Below, piece after piece: positions 47,641 to 55,991 of a stretch of DNA of 64,000 nucleotides. The stretch spans positions 138,781-202,780 of the forward strand of contig DERO01000004.1 in assembly GCA_002360945.1 (NCBI GenBank), in the 5' to 3' direction. Within the stretch, counting starts at the first letter, position 1; every line of letters begins with the position of its first letter. The position numbers and the translations under genes are program-made. Under the pieces are notes generated by a model. It searched no databases. It was given only the letters and a program-made list of their open reading frames with translations, and was not told where the DNA came from. This DNA is from Leclercia adecarboxylata (GTDB lineage: Bacteria; Pseudomonadota; Gammaproteobacteria; Enterobacterales; Enterobacteriaceae).

Positions 47641-47661
47641 GCCCCGCATTGCGGGGCTTTT
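47637..47661 (-). terminator. bidirectional terminator after the VOC-protein gene
   Basis: GCCCCGC (47641-47647) and GCGGGGC (47651-47657) form a perfect stem around ATT, with four As before and four Ts after, so it works in either direction. It ends the leftward MFS-VOC operon. Confidence 0.88.
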
Positions 47662-47687
47662 GCTTCAGGTATTATTCAGTGGGACGA

Positions 47688-48074
47688 TCACTCCCCCACC
47701 AGCTCAATCCGGTTCCCGTCCGGATCCGCAATCACCGCTTCATAATAGCCGTCGCCGGTCATCCGGGGGGCGCTCAGGAGCGTGTTGTTTAACCGCGCCT
47801 GCTCCGCCATGCGATCCACATCCGCTTTGCTACCGACGTTCAGGGCAATATGCGCCCAGCCGACAAACTCCGGGTGAGATGGGGAATCGGCCAGATCGGG
47901 GACGGTCATCAGCTCGATGGTCGGTCCGTCGCTGAGGGTCATAAAGTGCGACGCAAACCCCGGGCGGTTTTTACTCAGGTAGCGTTCGTTGCGGTGTGCG
48001 CCAAATACGGTTTCCCAGAAATGGACCTGAGCGTCCAGGTTGTGTGTCCAGAGTGCGACGTGTGCAATATTCAT
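47688..48074 (-). CDS. VOC-family (glyoxalase/dioxygenase fold) protein
   Basis: A 128-residue metal-dependent VOC protein. The ligands expected in the fold can be seen: H5 in IAHVALWT, E54 in TIELMT, H76 in GWAHIALN and the final glutamate in DPDGNRIELVGE. The substrate is unknown; similar proteins act on aldehydes or modify small molecules. It starts one base after the MFS stop, so the two are cotranscribed under the DeoR-controlled promoter. Confidence 0.85.
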   Translation of the reverse strand: MNIAHVALWTHNLDAQVHFWETVFGAHRNERYLSKNRPGFASHFMTLSDGPTIELMTVPDLADSPSHPEFVGWAHIALNVGSKADVDRMAEQARLNNTLLSAPRMTGDGYYEAVIADPDGNRIELVGE

Positions 48075-48075
48075 A

Positions 48076-49233
48076 TCATCCCTCGCTGCGGGCGGGTTGG
48101 TTAGCGGTGACGGTCACGGACAGCGCGGCGACGACCAGCATCAGCAGCATAATGACCATAAACGCCTGGGTTAAGGAGGTGGCATGGGCCACGTAACCGA
48201 TAATGGCGGGCCCGGCGAGTACGCCGAGGTAGCCCAGAGTGGTGATGGCCGGGACGGCGACCGCCTGCGGCATGCGGGTCTGACGGCCAACGGCAGAGAA
48301 CATCACCGGCACGATATTGGCGCAGCCGGCACCCACCAGCACGTAGCCCAGCAGCGACAGCTGCCACAGCGGCATAAAGGTCACCAGCGCAAAGCCGACG
48401 GCGGCAACGATCGCGCCACCCACTACCGCGCGCAGGGCCCCTGTGCGGGCGATCAGTTTGTCGCCGGTTAAGCGGAAAATCGTCATCGCCACCGCAAAGC
48501 AGGTGAAGCCCAGCCCGCCCAGCGACTCCGGTACGCCGCGCACCTCGGTGAGGAACACCGCGCTCCAGTCCAGCACCGTCCCTTCGGCAAGAAACACTGC
48601 AAAGCAGATAGCGCCAATCAGCAGCACCGCGCCGCGCGGCACGGCAAACGCCGGGCCGGAGGCAGGGTTAGCCCAGGGCAGCAGCCCTTTCAGGCTGAAG
48701 GCCAGCATCAAAATAACGCTCAGGATGATAATCAGGCAGGCGACAAAGGCGCTGGCCCCGAGGGTCAGCAGCAGGGTCATTGCCCCCGCGCCCGCGATGC
48801 CGCCGACGCTGTACATGCCGTGAAAGCCGGACATCACTGGCTTAGGTGAATCGCGCTCGACGATGATCGCCTGGATGTTCATGGCGCAGTCCGTCACCCC
48901 CACGCCGACGCCGAATAGCAGCAAGATGGCAGCCAGCAGGCGCGGATCCGGAACGATCGCCAGCAGCGGAGTGGTGAGCAGCACGATCGCCATCGCGGTA
49001 ACAATCACCCGACGGCAGCCGTAGCGGCTGGTCAGCATCCCGGTGAGCGGCATCGCAATTAACGCCCCCATCCCCAGGCACAGCAGCAGCGAGCCAAGCG
49101 TGGCCTCGTTAACGCCGGTATTGGCTTTGGCGTAAGGGACCAGCACCGCCCAGGTGGCAGTCACGTAGCCGGCAATAAAAAAGACGATCCGGGTGGCAAG
49201 CCGCTGGACGGCTCCGGTGGTCTGAGGGGTCAT
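48076..49233 (-). CDS. MFS transporter (FucP/YfcJ-like)
   Basis: A 385-residue inner-membrane transporter with twelve predicted helices. FFIAGYVTATWAVLVPY is segment 1, TSRYGCRRVIV the conserved loop, and MNIQAIIVERDSPKPVMSG with FHGMYSVGGIAGAG follows the pattern of sugar-type MFS proteins such as FucP and YbjJ. The substrate cannot be read from the sequence. Its ATG overlaps the stop of a 52-residue upstream ORF. The divergent DeoR regulator suggests a sugar or sugar derivative. Confidence 0.82.
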   Translation of the reverse strand: MTPQTTGAVQRLATRIVFFIAGYVTATWAVLVPYAKANTGVNEATLGSLLLCLGMGALIAMPLTGMLTSRYGCRRVIVTAMAIVLLTTPLLAIVPDPRLLAAILLLFGVGVGVTDCAMNIQAIIVERDSPKPVMSGFHGMYSVGGIAGAGAMTLLLTLGASAFVACLIIILSVILMLAFSLKGLLPWANPASGPAFAVPRGAVLLIGAICFAVFLAEGTVLDWSAVFLTEVRGVPESLGGLGFTCFAVAMTIFRLTGDKLIARTGALRAVVGGAIVAAVGFALVTFMPLWQLSLLGYVLVGAGCANIVPVMFSAVGRQTRMPQAVAVPAITTLGYLGVLAGPAIIGYVAHATSLTQAFMVIMLLMLVVAALSVTVTANQPARSEG

Positions 49234-49388
49234 TTCACATCCTTATAAGGTTTCAGTAACGGGGAGGCCGGTATTTTGCGCTGCACCTTCTCCCCGGGGC
49301 GCGAATTTGCGGTCACAGGCGCAAACAGGAAGCCGTCATGAGGGTGGGTGGCGGGCACCTGCTGGCGGTAATCATCATAGTATTTCAT
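49230..49388 (-). CDS. 52-residue protein translationally coupled to the MFS gene
   Basis: A short gene: ATG at 49388 with GGAG seven bases upstream, ending in TGA that overlaps the MFS start as ATGA. The product begins MKYYDDYRQQVPATHPHDG and ends LLKPYKDVK; it is hydrophilic, with no membrane segment or signal. I do not recognise it. The good ribosome binding site and the overlap argue that it is translated. It could be a small enzyme subunit, a leader that sets MFS expression, or a remnant. Confidence 0.65.
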   Translation of the reverse strand: MKYYDDYRQQVPATHPHDGFLFAPVTANSRPGEKVQRKIPASPLLKPYKDVK

Positions 49389-49437
49389 CGTGACGCTCCG
49401 GTTTCTGACCTGATGGATTGACAGAGCGCGCCGGTAT

Positions 49438-49459
49438 GCAACATTATGCGCATTGTTGC
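49438..49459. promoter_or_regulatory. inverted repeat in the DeoR/MFS divergent promoter
   Basis: GCAACA and TGTTGC face each other across 10 bases that include the palindrome ATGCGCAT. It lies midway between the divergent micro-ORF and DeoR gene, so it is a candidate DeoR-family operator. Confidence 0.5.
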
Positions 49460-49486
49460 TCGATTCAAATCCAGAGAAGATAATTC

Positions 49487-50257
49487 ATGCTCGATTATGC
49501 AGCTTTCCCGGAACAACGACAAGATCTGATCCGCCAGATCCTGCAGGAAAATGGCAGGGTGGTCTGCGCCGAACTGGCGACCCGGATGCAGGTGTCGGAA
49601 CATACCATTCGCCGCGATTTACATGAGCTTAGCAAAGAGGGGTTCTGTAAGAAGGTCTACGGCGGGGCGGTGCTGCAGCTGGCAGATGCCGGAAATTTCT
49701 ACAGCCGCGAGCAAAAAAATCACGCAAAAAAAGTCACGATCGCGCAGAAAGCGGCAACCCTGATCAAAGCCGGAAGCTGCATTTTTATCGATACCGGCAC
49801 CACCAACCTCGCCCTGGCGAAGGCGCTGCCGCCGGATCTGGCTATTACCGTGGTGACTAACTCCCCGGCCATCGCCGCGGAGCTGCTGCGCCATCCCTTG
49901 TGCGAGGTGATCATCACCGGCGGCCAGATCCAGCGGACCTCTGGCGGCGCGGTGGGGGCCACGGCGGCGAGTCAGATCCAGGGGATTATTTTCGATCAGG
50001 CGTTTATCGGCGGCTGTGCGATGGATCCGGGCATGGGGCTGACCGGTTTCGACTTTGCCGATTGCGAGTTCAAGAAGGCGGTGATCGGCCAGAGCAGCCA
50101 GACCATTGTGGCGCTCACCACCGATAAAATTCCCGGCGTGGCGCGCTTTGTGGTAGCGAAAAGCAGCGATATCGACGTGCTGGTGGTGGAGGCGAGCCTG
50201 GATCAGGAGGCGATCGCGGCCTTTGCGGCACAGGATGTGCGGGTGATTACCGCTTAA
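49487..50257 (+). CDS. DeoR-family transcriptional repressor
   Basis: A 256-residue regulator with an N-terminal winged helix (ELATRMQVSEHTIRRDLHEL) and the DeoR sensor domain, recognised by IFIDTGTTNLALAKAL and ITVVTNSPAIAAEL, which resemble the phosphosugar isomerase fold. The effector is probably a phosphorylated sugar. It is divergent from the micro-ORF, MFS and VOC genes. Its 3' end overlaps the next, convergent, gene by four bases. Confidence 0.9.
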   Translation: MLDYAAFPEQRQDLIRQILQENGRVVCAELATRMQVSEHTIRRDLHELSKEGFCKKVYGGAVLQLADAGNFYSREQKNHAKKVTIAQKAATLIKAGSCIFIDTGTTNLALAKALPPDLAITVVTNSPAIAAELLRHPLCEVIITGGQIQRTSGGAVGATAASQIQGIIFDQAFIGGCAMDPGMGLTGFDFADCEFKKAVIGQSSQTIVALTTDKIPGVARFVVAKSSDIDVLVVEASLDQEAIAAFAAQDVRVITA

Positions 50258-50550
50258 CGCACCTCAAACACCACCGCCGTCCAGTTGACGCGGGTGGAGG
50301 GCGGAAACGCGGGGCAGGGGTCGATCCGGCTACAGGCCCCCGACCAGATAAAGGTATCTTCATCAATCCGGTACCAGTGCGGATTGCCCTGTACCGCATC
50401 CCCCACCACCGTCGCCTGCACGCTGATACGGCTTCCCGCCAGCAGCTCGCCGGCCACAGGCGCAAACACGGACGGACTCTCCTTGCGCGTATAGACACCC
50501 ATCAGGGTCTTCACATCGGCGGAAACGGGCAGTTCGATGAACGGGCTCAT
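50254..50550 (-). CDS. hypothetical protein, SH3-like
   Basis: A 98-residue protein of unknown function when started at ATG 50550 (GAGG six bases upstream); ATG 50562 would add four residues. ESPSVFAPVAGELLAGSRISVQATVVGD followed by HWYRIDEDTFIWSGACSRI has the strand pattern and the closing W-S-G of bacterial SH3 domains. No signal peptide is seen. Convergent with the DeoR gene. Confidence 0.65.
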   Translation of the reverse strand: MSPFIELPVSADVKTLMGVYTRKESPSVFAPVAGELLAGSRISVQATVVGDAVQGNPHWYRIDEDTFIWSGACSRIDPCPAFPPSTRVNWTAVVFEVR

Positions 50551-50755
50551 GGCAGGCCTCATAACAGTGCACTCTTTGTGATTAACGATATAAGTCACTC
50601 TGTAACTCGCGATCACGATAAAGCGTGAAACTGTCAGGCTGTGTCATGCGAAAGGCTGAATGCGCAGAATTCATCCCCGCTTGACCCACGACAAGGCAGA
50701 CCGGCCCGGCCTCTCTCTATAATCAGGCCCGTTTATCTTCTCACTGGTGCTAACC

Positions 50756-51877
50756 ATGGCGTATCAACTCAACCTGAACTGGCCGGAATTTTTAGAAAAA
50801 TACTGGCAAAAGAAACCTGTCGTTTTAAAGAACGCCCTGCCCAATTTTATCGATCCTATCAGCCCGGACGAGCTGGCAGGGCTGGCGATGGAGCCGGAAG
50901 TGGACAGCCGCCTGGTCAGCCATAAAGAGGGTAAATGGCAGGCCAGCAACGGTCCGTTCGAGCACTTCGACGGCTTAGGCGAAACCGGCTGGTCGCTGCT
51001 GGCCCAGGCGGTCAACCACTGGCACGCCCCGGCTGCCGAGCTGGTACGTCCGTTCCGCGTGCTGCCGGACTGGCGTCTGGACGATCTGATGATCTCCTTC
51101 TCCGTCCCGGGCGGCGGCGTGGGCCCGCATATCGATCAGTACGATGTGTTTATCATTCAGGGGATGGGTAGCCGCCGCTGGCGCGTGGGGGACAAGCTGC
51201 CAATGCGTCAGTTCTGTCCGCATCCGGCGCTGCTGCATGTCGATCCTTTTGAACCGATCATCGATGAAGATCTGGCCCCGGGGGATATCCTCTACATTCC
51301 GCCGGGATTCCCGCACGACGGCTTTACCCACGAGACGGCGCTGAACTATTCGGTGGGCTTCCGTGGCCCGAACGGCCGGGATCTGATCAGCAGCTTTGCC
51401 GATTACGCCCTGGAAAACGATCTGGGCGGCGAGCACTACAGCGATCCGGATCTGACCTGCCGCGAGCACCCGGGCCGGGTGGAGGAGTACGAACTGGAGC
51501 GCCTGCGCAAGATGATGATCGAGATGATCAGCCAGCCGGAGGACTTCAGGCAGTGGTTTGGCAGCTTTATCTCCACCCCGCGTCACGAGCTGGATATCGC
51601 GCCTGCCGAGCCGGAATATACAGCGGAAGAGGTGCTCGACGCGCTGCTGGGCGGGGAAATCCTGACTCGCCTGAGCGGACTGCGGGTGCTGAACATCGGC
51701 GGCAGCTTCTTTATCAACAGCGAACAGCTGGAGACGGTGGACGCAACGGCGGCGGATGCGCTATGCCGCTACACCGAGTTGGGCCAGGCGGAGCTCGGCG
51801 CGGCCCTGCAAAACCCGGCGTTTGTGGAAGAGCTGACCGGGCTGATTAACCAGGGCTACTGGTTCTTCGACGAGTGA
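50756..51877 (+). CDS. roxA: RoxA/YcfD-type ribosomal oxygenase (L16 arginine hydroxylase)
   Basis: JmjC-type Fe(II)/2-oxoglutarate oxygenase; E. coli RoxA hydroxylates an arginine of ribosomal protein L16. At 373 residues from ATG 50756 it has the same length as the E. coli protein, and the iron ligands fall at the same numbers, H125 and D127 in GPHIDQYD and H187 in FPHDGF. The cupin strand DLMISFSVPGGGVG and the 2-oxoglutarate region match. The C-terminal winged-helix part is more divergent. It lacks the phoPQ neighbours usual for ycfD, so it may be a relocated orthologue or a paralogue. A TATAAT box is at 50718. Confidence 0.88.
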   Translation: MAYQLNLNWPEFLEKYWQKKPVVLKNALPNFIDPISPDELAGLAMEPEVDSRLVSHKEGKWQASNGPFEHFDGLGETGWSLLAQAVNHWHAPAAELVRPFRVLPDWRLDDLMISFSVPGGGVGPHIDQYDVFIIQGMGSRRWRVGDKLPMRQFCPHPALLHVDPFEPIIDEDLAPGDILYIPPGFPHDGFTHETALNYSVGFRGPNGRDLISSFADYALENDLGGEHYSDPDLTCREHPGRVEEYELERLRKMMIEMISQPEDFRQWFGSFISTPRHELDIAPAEPEYTAEEVLDALLGGEILTRLSGLRVLNIGGSFFINSEQLETVDATAADALCRYTELGQAELGAALQNPAFVEELTGLINQGYWFFDE

Positions 51878-51918
51878 TCGCACAGGCGGCGCGGAGCACA
51901 GGCCCCACGCCGCCATCT

Positions 51919-52104
51919 TTACGCCGCGAGGATATGACAGGCTTTCCAGTAGTCAAGAAGGCGCTCGTCATCGCTTTCGCGCTCGGCTTTACTTTTCATG
52001 GCCCGTGCCAGATTCTCTCTCGACACTTCCTGGCCTTTTTGCACAACATCTAAAACCGCTTCACCAAGAGCCAGGGATATTTCGGTACGATTGGCTTCTA
52101 CCAT
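51919..52104 (-). CDS. small YmgB/AriR-like protein
   Basis: A 61-residue, mostly helical, charged protein. I start it at ATG 52104 because GGAGG lies six bases upstream. The segment LALGEAVLDVVQKGQEVSRENLARAM resembles the YmgB/AriR family of small biofilm and acid-response regulators, whose members begin with a similar LGEAV...NKxNI helix pair. The similarity is from memory and weak, so the family call is tentative. Confidence 0.6.
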   Translation of the reverse strand: MVEANRTEISLALGEAVLDVVQKGQEVSRENLARAMKSKAERESDDERLLDYWKACHILAA

Positions 52105-52315
52105 ATATGCCTCCATGTTGAGTGCGTGATGGTAATTATGCGGCATAATAACGATGCTGGAATATTTCTCAGTCCATTCTTATATATTTAATACATCCTC
52201 TCCCGCGCTGCGGGAATAATGTTTCGAAATGCTAATGAGACGGGAAATAGCCTGGTTATGGTCTACAGTTAGTTTCGTGTCACAACCCGTAGAAACCTGT
52301 TGAGGAGAATGAATT

Positions 52316-52549
52316 ATGGTAAACAAGAGCGAAATCAAGGAACATACTCCGGTTATTGCAAGCTGCGGTCACCATGTCGGCACGGTAGACCATCTTGATG
52401 GTGAGCGTATTAAGCTGGCAAAAAACGATTCTGAATCCGGCGGTAAACACCATTATATTCCGCTGGAATGGGTCGATAAAATTGAAGGCAATAAAGTGGT
52501 GCTGAATAAGAATCACGAAGAGACTTTTGCCAGTTGGCAAGAAGCCTGA
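52316..52549 (+). CDS. DUF2171 protein
   Basis: A 77-residue cytoplasmic protein behind a strong GAGGAG site. KEHTPVIASCGHHVGTVDHLDGERIKL and HYIPLEWVDKIEGNKVVLNK match the PRC-barrel-like DUF2171 pattern, often stress- or stationary-phase-associated. It stands alone and is followed by a strong hairpin. Confidence 0.82.
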   Translation: MVNKSEIKEHTPVIASCGHHVGTVDHLDGERIKLAKNDSESGGKHHYIPLEWVDKIEGNKVVLNKNHEETFASWQEA

Positions 52550-52574
52550 TTAACAGTATTGCCGTAAAATAATA

Positions 52575-52605
52575 TTTAAACGCTGGCATCCTGCCAGCGT
52601 TTAAA
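52575..52605 (+). terminator. hairpin terminator after the DUF2171 gene
   Basis: TTTAAACGCTGGCA pairs perfectly over 14 bases with TGCCAGCGTTTAAA around a TCC loop. The only T-rich segment is part of the stem, so termination may be partial. Confidence 0.65.
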
Positions 52606-52697
52606 TAGGTATTAAGCGAAGCGGAATATACCTGCATTGCCGCCGCGTTAAAGGAGTGATACTGTTTTATTTTTAATAGCTTCCTCCAGGCACAGGT

Positions 52698-53678
52698 ATG
52701 TCCAACACAACGCTCACTCATCCGACCGCTGCCACGAAAAAAACCTTTTCGGTGGCCGACTTTAAGGTCTTTGGCGAGCGCTACGGCATCGACTACCGCT
52801 TTCCCCTGCTGACGGATGCCTGTGCCAGCACCAGCCCCGTTTTGCACGGCGATGTTGAAGAGATGACCCTCCCGTCCGGCATCTCCTTAACCCATTCCGA
52901 CGTGCGCGTTCTTCAACCCTATGAAACCACCTCCCGCCACAGCAGCCCGCTGTATGTACTGGTGGTGCTCGAAGGCTGCGTGACCCTGACCCTCAGCGGC
53001 GAAGTGTACGCGGTGCATCCCGGCATGGCCTTCAGCGCCAGGCTGAGCGAACAGCAGGCGATGTCTGCCCGTCATGACGCCGATATCGCCCTGAAAACCC
53101 TCTCTTTTGGCGTTTATCCCGACGATGCCCGCCGTGAAAGCCTGCTCGCCTCTCTGCTGGCGCAATGGGAGAAACTTAACGCCCCCACCTTTGTCTGGCA
53201 GGTGCCAGACTTTGTGCTGGCCGGCATTCAGCATGCCCGGCAGCGCGAGCGCAGTAGCCTGTCGCGCCAGCTGCTGCTGGAAGGGGTGATGTACCAGCTG
53301 CTGGGCCACGGCCTGCACCTGCGGGAGCAGCAGGGCACGGCGCTGCCCGTCGCGTCCGGCGGGGAGCACGCCCGGCTGGAGCAGGTCCGTCATCTGCTGG
53401 CACAGAGTCCCGAGCAGGACTACACCCTCGCCCAGCTGGCAGCCCGCGCGGCGATGAGCCCCAGCAGCCTGCGGAGCAAGTTCCGCCAGGCCTACGGCTG
53501 CACGGTGTTCGACTACCTGCGCGACTGCCGCCTCGCGCTGGCGCGCCGCTATCTGCTGGAGGGCCACAGCGTGCAGCAGGCGGCATGGATGTCGGGCTAT
53601 CAGCACGCCACCAACTTTGCCACCGCCTTTCGTCGCCGCTACGGCGTCTGCCCCGGCGCGGTGCGCAGCAGCCAGTAA
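52698..53678 (+). CDS. foxR: AraC-family siderophore regulator (FoxR-like)
   Basis: A 326-residue activator with an N-terminal cupin-like sensor domain (HSSPLYVLVVLEGCVTLTLSG) and a C-terminal AraC DNA-binding domain with two helix-turn-helix elements (YTLAQLAARAAMSPSSLRSKF and VQQAAWMSGYQHATNFATAF). Its layout is that of PchR/FoxR-type regulators, which sense imported ferri-siderophore. It lies 140 bases upstream of a TonB-dependent receptor gene on the same strand, which it probably activates. Confidence 0.83.
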   Translation: MSNTTLTHPTAATKKTFSVADFKVFGERYGIDYRFPLLTDACASTSPVLHGDVEEMTLPSGISLTHSDVRVLQPYETTSRHSSPLYVLVVLEGCVTLTLSGEVYAVHPGMAFSARLSEQQAMSARHDADIALKTLSFGVYPDDARRESLLASLLAQWEKLNAPTFVWQVPDFVLAGIQHARQRERSSLSRQLLLEGVMYQLLGHGLHLREQQGTALPVASGGEHARLEQVRHLLAQSPEQDYTLAQLAARAAMSPSSLRSKFRQAYGCTVFDYLRDCRLALARRYLLEGHSVQQAAWMSGYQHATNFATAFRRRYGVCPGAVRSSQ

Positions 53679-53772
53679 TCCGCTTTTCCCTTGATCGCCA
53701 ACGCCATTCGTGCGGTTTGGCATTGCGCATACGTACTCTGGCGGCGCGCATAGCTATCTTCCAAATGAAAAA

Positions 53773-53791
53773 GGTAATAATTCTTATTAAC
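53773..53791 (+). promoter_or_regulatory. Fur-box-like site upstream of foxA
   Basis: A 19-base stretch starting GGTAATAATTC matches the E. coli Fur consensus at about 13 of 19 positions. It is 27 bases before the foxA start, the position expected for iron repression. Confidence 0.6.
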
Positions 53792-53817
53792 AATTAGAAA
53801 TGCCTTTGGAGATTTTC

Positions 53818-55908
53818 ATGTTCGCTAAAACGCGGCTGGCACTGCTGGTGGGATGGGTTACCGGGAGCGTCGCGCTTCCTCTGATGGCGCAGGAGACGCC
53901 GAAAACCGAAACCGTGGTGGTAACGTCACAGATGCAGAGCGGGGCCACCAAGCTGGCGACCCCGGATATCGAGACCCCGCAGGCGGTGTCGATCGTCACC
54001 CGCGAGCAGTTTGAAGAGCAGGGTGCCACCAGCGTGCGTCAGGCGGTGAGCTACACCCCGGGCGTCTACAGCAACCAGATCGGCGCCTCGAACCGCTTCG
54101 ACTACATCGTGCTGCGCGGCTTCTCCGACGGCAGCCTGGACAACGTCTACCTCGACGGCCTGAAGATGATGGGCGACACCAACTCCCACAGCTCGCTGGT
54201 GGTCGATCCCTGGTTCCTGGAAAATATTGAAGTGGTGCGCGGCCCGGCCTCGGTGCTGTACGGCCGTTCCTCCCCGGGCGGGATCGTAGCGCTCACCTCG
54301 CGCAAACCTTCGTTCGATCCGGGCGGCGAGATCAAGCTGTTCGCCGGGAACAACGATCAGCGCGGGGCGATGTTTGACGTTACCGGCGCGCTGGATGATA
54401 ACGATCGCGTGGCGGCCCGTCTGAGCGGCATGACCCGCTATGCCGACTCCCAGTTCGATCCGCTGAAGGAGGAGCGCTACGCCCTGATGCCGAGCCTGAC
54501 CTGGCGCATCACCGATAACACCCGCCTCGATCTGATGGCCTATCTCCACCGCGACCCTGAGGGCGGCAGCCACTCCGGCCTGCCGTACGACGGCACCGTG
54601 GTTCCGCACGACGGCAAGATGATCTCCAATACCTTCTTTGAAGGCGAGGACGATTACGACAAGTACGATCGCCGCGAGAACATGGTCGGCTACAACATCG
54701 AGCATATGTTTGACAGCGGCTGGTCGGTGCGCCAGAAGCTGCGTTATCTGCACACCAAAGTAGAGCTGAATCAGGTCTATGCCGCCGGCTGGCTGAACGA
54801 AACCGAGCTTAACCGCGGCTACTCCGGCTCGGACGAGAAGATGGATGCCATCACTCTGGATAACCAGATCGACGGCAGCTTCGATACCTGGGCGGTGAAC
54901 CACCGGGTGCTGATCGGCCTTGATTATCAGGATCGCAGCAACAACACCACCGGCTACTACGGCGGCTTCCCGCCGATCGACGCTTTCCATCCGGTGTACG
55001 GTGCGAAGCCGGACTACATCACCATGTACAGCCAGGAGAAGCACAAGCTGCGCCAGACCGGCTACTACCTGCAGGATCAGCTCTCGCTGGACCGCTGGCG
55101 GCTGACCCTGGGCGGGCGCTACGATCAGGTGAGCGTCTCGAATATCGACAAGCTCAACGATACCCGCAGCGATCTGGACAAGAACAACTTCAGCAGCCGC
55201 GCGGCGCTACTGTACCTGTTTGATAACGGCATCGCGCCGTACATCAGCTACTCCACCGCCTTTACGCCGACCAGCTTTGCCGATGCCAACGGCGATCTGC
55301 TGGATCCAATGGAAGGCAAGCAGTGGGAAGCGGGCGTGAAGTTTGAGCCGGAAGGGATGAACAGCCAGTTCAGCGCCTCGGTGTTCCGCATCAACCAGAA
55401 AAATATCGCCACCAAAGAGGAGCCGACCGATCCGTACCGCTCTATCGGTGAAATCGAATCCGAAGGGGTAGAGCTGGAAGCGGTGGGGCAGCTGACCGAC
55501 AGCCTGCGCCTGCAGGCGGCCTATACCTATACCGACATCCGCTACAAGAAGAGCAGCCCGGAGGAAGAGGGCAAGCGGGCGGTCTATGCGCCACGCAATA
55601 TGGCCAGCGGCTGGCTCAGCTATGACGTCAAAACCGGGCCGCTCGATGGCCTGACGGTGGGATCCGGCGTGCGTTACGTCAACGGCGTGACCAGCGATCG
55701 CATGAACACCCACACGCTGCCATCGTATACGCTGGTGGATCTGGCGGTAGGCTATGATCTGTCGAAGGTCGGGCTGACCGGCGTGAGCGCCCAGCTGAAC
55801 GTCAATAACCTGACGGACGAAAGCTACGTCGCGGCCTGTAACTCGCTCTCATACTGCTACTTTGGTGCCGAGCGCAGCATCGTCGGCAGCGTGTCGTGGA
55901 AGTTCTGA
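53818..55908 (+). CDS. foxA: FoxA-type TonB-dependent ferrioxamine receptor
   Basis: Outer-membrane receptor of 696 residues that imports ferric hydroxamate siderophores with TonB energy. ATG 53818 has GGAG seven bases upstream; an ATG 18 bases earlier is less likely. A signal peptide ends near ALPLMAQ. The TonB box lies in TETVVVTS, the plug follows (QAVSIVTREQFEEQGA, RGFSDGSLDNVYLDGL, VRGPASVLYGRSSPGG), and the barrel ends in the typical aromatic GSVSWKF. The length and sequence suit FoxA; ferrioxamine specificity is inferred. Fur and the upstream AraC regulator probably control it. Confidence 0.86.
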   Translation: MFAKTRLALLVGWVTGSVALPLMAQETPKTETVVVTSQMQSGATKLATPDIETPQAVSIVTREQFEEQGATSVRQAVSYTPGVYSNQIGASNRFDYIVLRGFSDGSLDNVYLDGLKMMGDTNSHSSLVVDPWFLENIEVVRGPASVLYGRSSPGGIVALTSRKPSFDPGGEIKLFAGNNDQRGAMFDVTGALDDNDRVAARLSGMTRYADSQFDPLKEERYALMPSLTWRITDNTRLDLMAYLHRDPEGGSHSGLPYDGTVVPHDGKMISNTFFEGEDDYDKYDRRENMVGYNIEHMFDSGWSVRQKLRYLHTKVELNQVYAAGWLNETELNRGYSGSDEKMDAITLDNQIDGSFDTWAVNHRVLIGLDYQDRSNNTTGYYGGFPPIDAFHPVYGAKPDYITMYSQEKHKLRQTGYYLQDQLSLDRWRLTLGGRYDQVSVSNIDKLNDTRSDLDKNNFSSRAALLYLFDNGIAPYISYSTAFTPTSFADANGDLLDPMEGKQWEAGVKFEPEGMNSQFSASVFRINQKNIATKEEPTDPYRSIGEIESEGVELEAVGQLTDSLRLQAAYTYTDIRYKKSSPEEEGKRAVYAPRNMASGWLSYDVKTGPLDGLTVGSGVRYVNGVTSDRMNTHTLPSYTLVDLAVGYDLSKVGLTGVSAQLNVNNLTDESYVAACNSLSYCYFGAERSIVGSVSWKF

Positions 55909-55920
55909 GTCGTTAACATC

Positions 55921-55952
55921 GCCCGGTGGCGCTACGCTTACCGGGCCTACGG
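55921..55952. repeat. REP element
   Basis: GCCCGGTGGCGCTACGC with the partner CCGGGCCTACGG, 12 bases after the foxA stop, is a single enterobacterial REP unit. Confidence 0.85.
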
Positions 55953-55958
55953 TTTTCG

Positions 55959-55979
55959 CCCTCTCCCTGTGGGAGAGGG
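55959..55979. repeat. short palindromic repeat, copy 1
   Basis: CCCTCTCCC and GGGAGAGGG around TGT. An identical copy occurs at 57759-57779. It is a common small dispersed hairpin in Enterobacter-type genomes and may also act as a terminator for the convergent foxA and yjiR genes. Confidence 0.8.
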
Positions 55980-55991
55980 CATCAGGCCGCA

